DNA from: Planctomycetota bacterium
GTDB taxonomy: Bacteria > Planctomycetota > Planctomycetia > Pirellulales > Thermoguttaceae
DNA length: 5,872 bases
Assembly: GCA_015661985.1 (NCBI GenBank)
Contig: DQVB01000300.1
Location: 1-5,872, forward strand
Direction: 5' to 3'
The notes under the pieces are model-generated. The model was not told the origin of the DNA and ran no database searches. It saw only the letters and a list, made by a program, of their open reading frames with translations. Shown here in pieces: positions 5,591 to 5,872 of this stretch (position 1 is the first letter of the stretch; each line of letters starts with the position of its first letter). The translations under genes were made by a program, and so were the position numbers.

Positions 5591-5607
5591 ATGGGGACAG
5601 GGGAATG
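5591..5607 (-). repeat. Right arm of inverted repeat flanking the cas operon
   Basis: ATGGGGACAGGGGAATG is the reverse complement of 2461-2477 with one mismatch (16/17). The arms lie about 97 bp beyond the 3' end and 325 bp beyond the 5' end of the cas operon, enclosing it completely. Confidence 0.45.
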
Positions 5608-5872
5608 TCGGCGGGAATATGGTTTTCGATCCTTCCTCATCGACACGCCCTTTCACTCCAATGGCATTGCTCCGTCGCCACTCCCCCTCATCGCCTCTGC
5701 TCGCCTATCCCCGCCGGCGTTCAGGGATCCGGGGCACGCAGCCTTCCTGGTACCCGAGGCGTTGCCGCGACCCGGGCGGCACCTTCGTGCCAACGGCGGC
5801 CCGACGTCGTTTCGTCGCAAGCCGAAGGCGCGCCAGTCGCTGGATCGGGAGAAACACCAGACTCGCCCGGCC

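Larger units (their letters stand above)
5267..5872. other. Region upstream of cas1: palindrome-rich, no recognised gene
   Basis: About 600 bp without an identifiable gene. From 5361 to 5557 it is crowded with palindromes: CCGGC-cttgt-GCCGG (5364-5378), CCACAGG-cgg-CCTGTGG (5397-5413), the duplicated 22-bp palindrome (5451-5472 and 5519-5540) and GGGTC...GACCC (5539-5557). From 5580 on there is less structure. A frame from ATG 5591 stays open to the window end for 94 codons, and minus-strand frames are open for 50-70 codons, but none resembles a known family. The cas operon promoter should lie in the left part; no clear -35/-10 pair is visible. Confidence 0.55.

Overview
The window is high-GC DNA, most likely from an uncultured planctomycete (Pirellulales or a relative). 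The main evidence is three plus-strand genes that look like the end of the planctomycete-verrucomicrobia type of bacterial microcompartment (BMC) locus, used for L-fucose and L-rhamnose breakdown. The palindromic intergenic repeats also fit my memory of planctomycete genomes. This placement is inference from protein resemblance; no rRNA or other taxonomic marker is present.

Left half (1-2139, plus strand): a degenerate RpiB/LacAB-like protein, probably cut by the left window edge; a 220-bp gap holding an inverted pair of palindromic repeats; a BMC-P (EutN/CcmL) pentamer that would cap shell vertices; and, 19 bp later, a class II aldolase whose C-terminal tail looks like an encapsulation peptide. 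Together they suggest a shell-enclosed pathway in which fuculose-1-phosphate or rhamnulose-1-phosphate is split into DHAP and lactaldehyde. The other shell proteins, the aldehyde dehydrogenase and the phosphotransacylase are not here.

Middle (2140-2557): about 420 bp without a convincing gene, between convergent transcription units. It contains a perfect 11-bp hairpin, further GC hairpins and short direct repeats.

Right half (2558-5266, minus strand): a compact operon read right to left: cas1, cas2 (4-bp ATGA overlap), then, 37 bp on, a Cas02710/TIGR02710-family protein with a CARF sensor domain and a C-terminal HEPN ribonuclease motif (Csm6-like). This is an adaptation module coupled to a cyclic-oligoadenylate-responsive RNase, as expected beside a type III CRISPR system. 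No cas10, cas7, cas5, cas6 or CRISPR array is visible in the window.

Right edge (5267-5872): about 600 bp upstream of cas1 with no recognisable gene. It has a cluster of palindromes, including an exact 22-bp palindrome present twice, and a 17-bp motif that recurs inverted (16/17) just beyond the other end of the cas operon.
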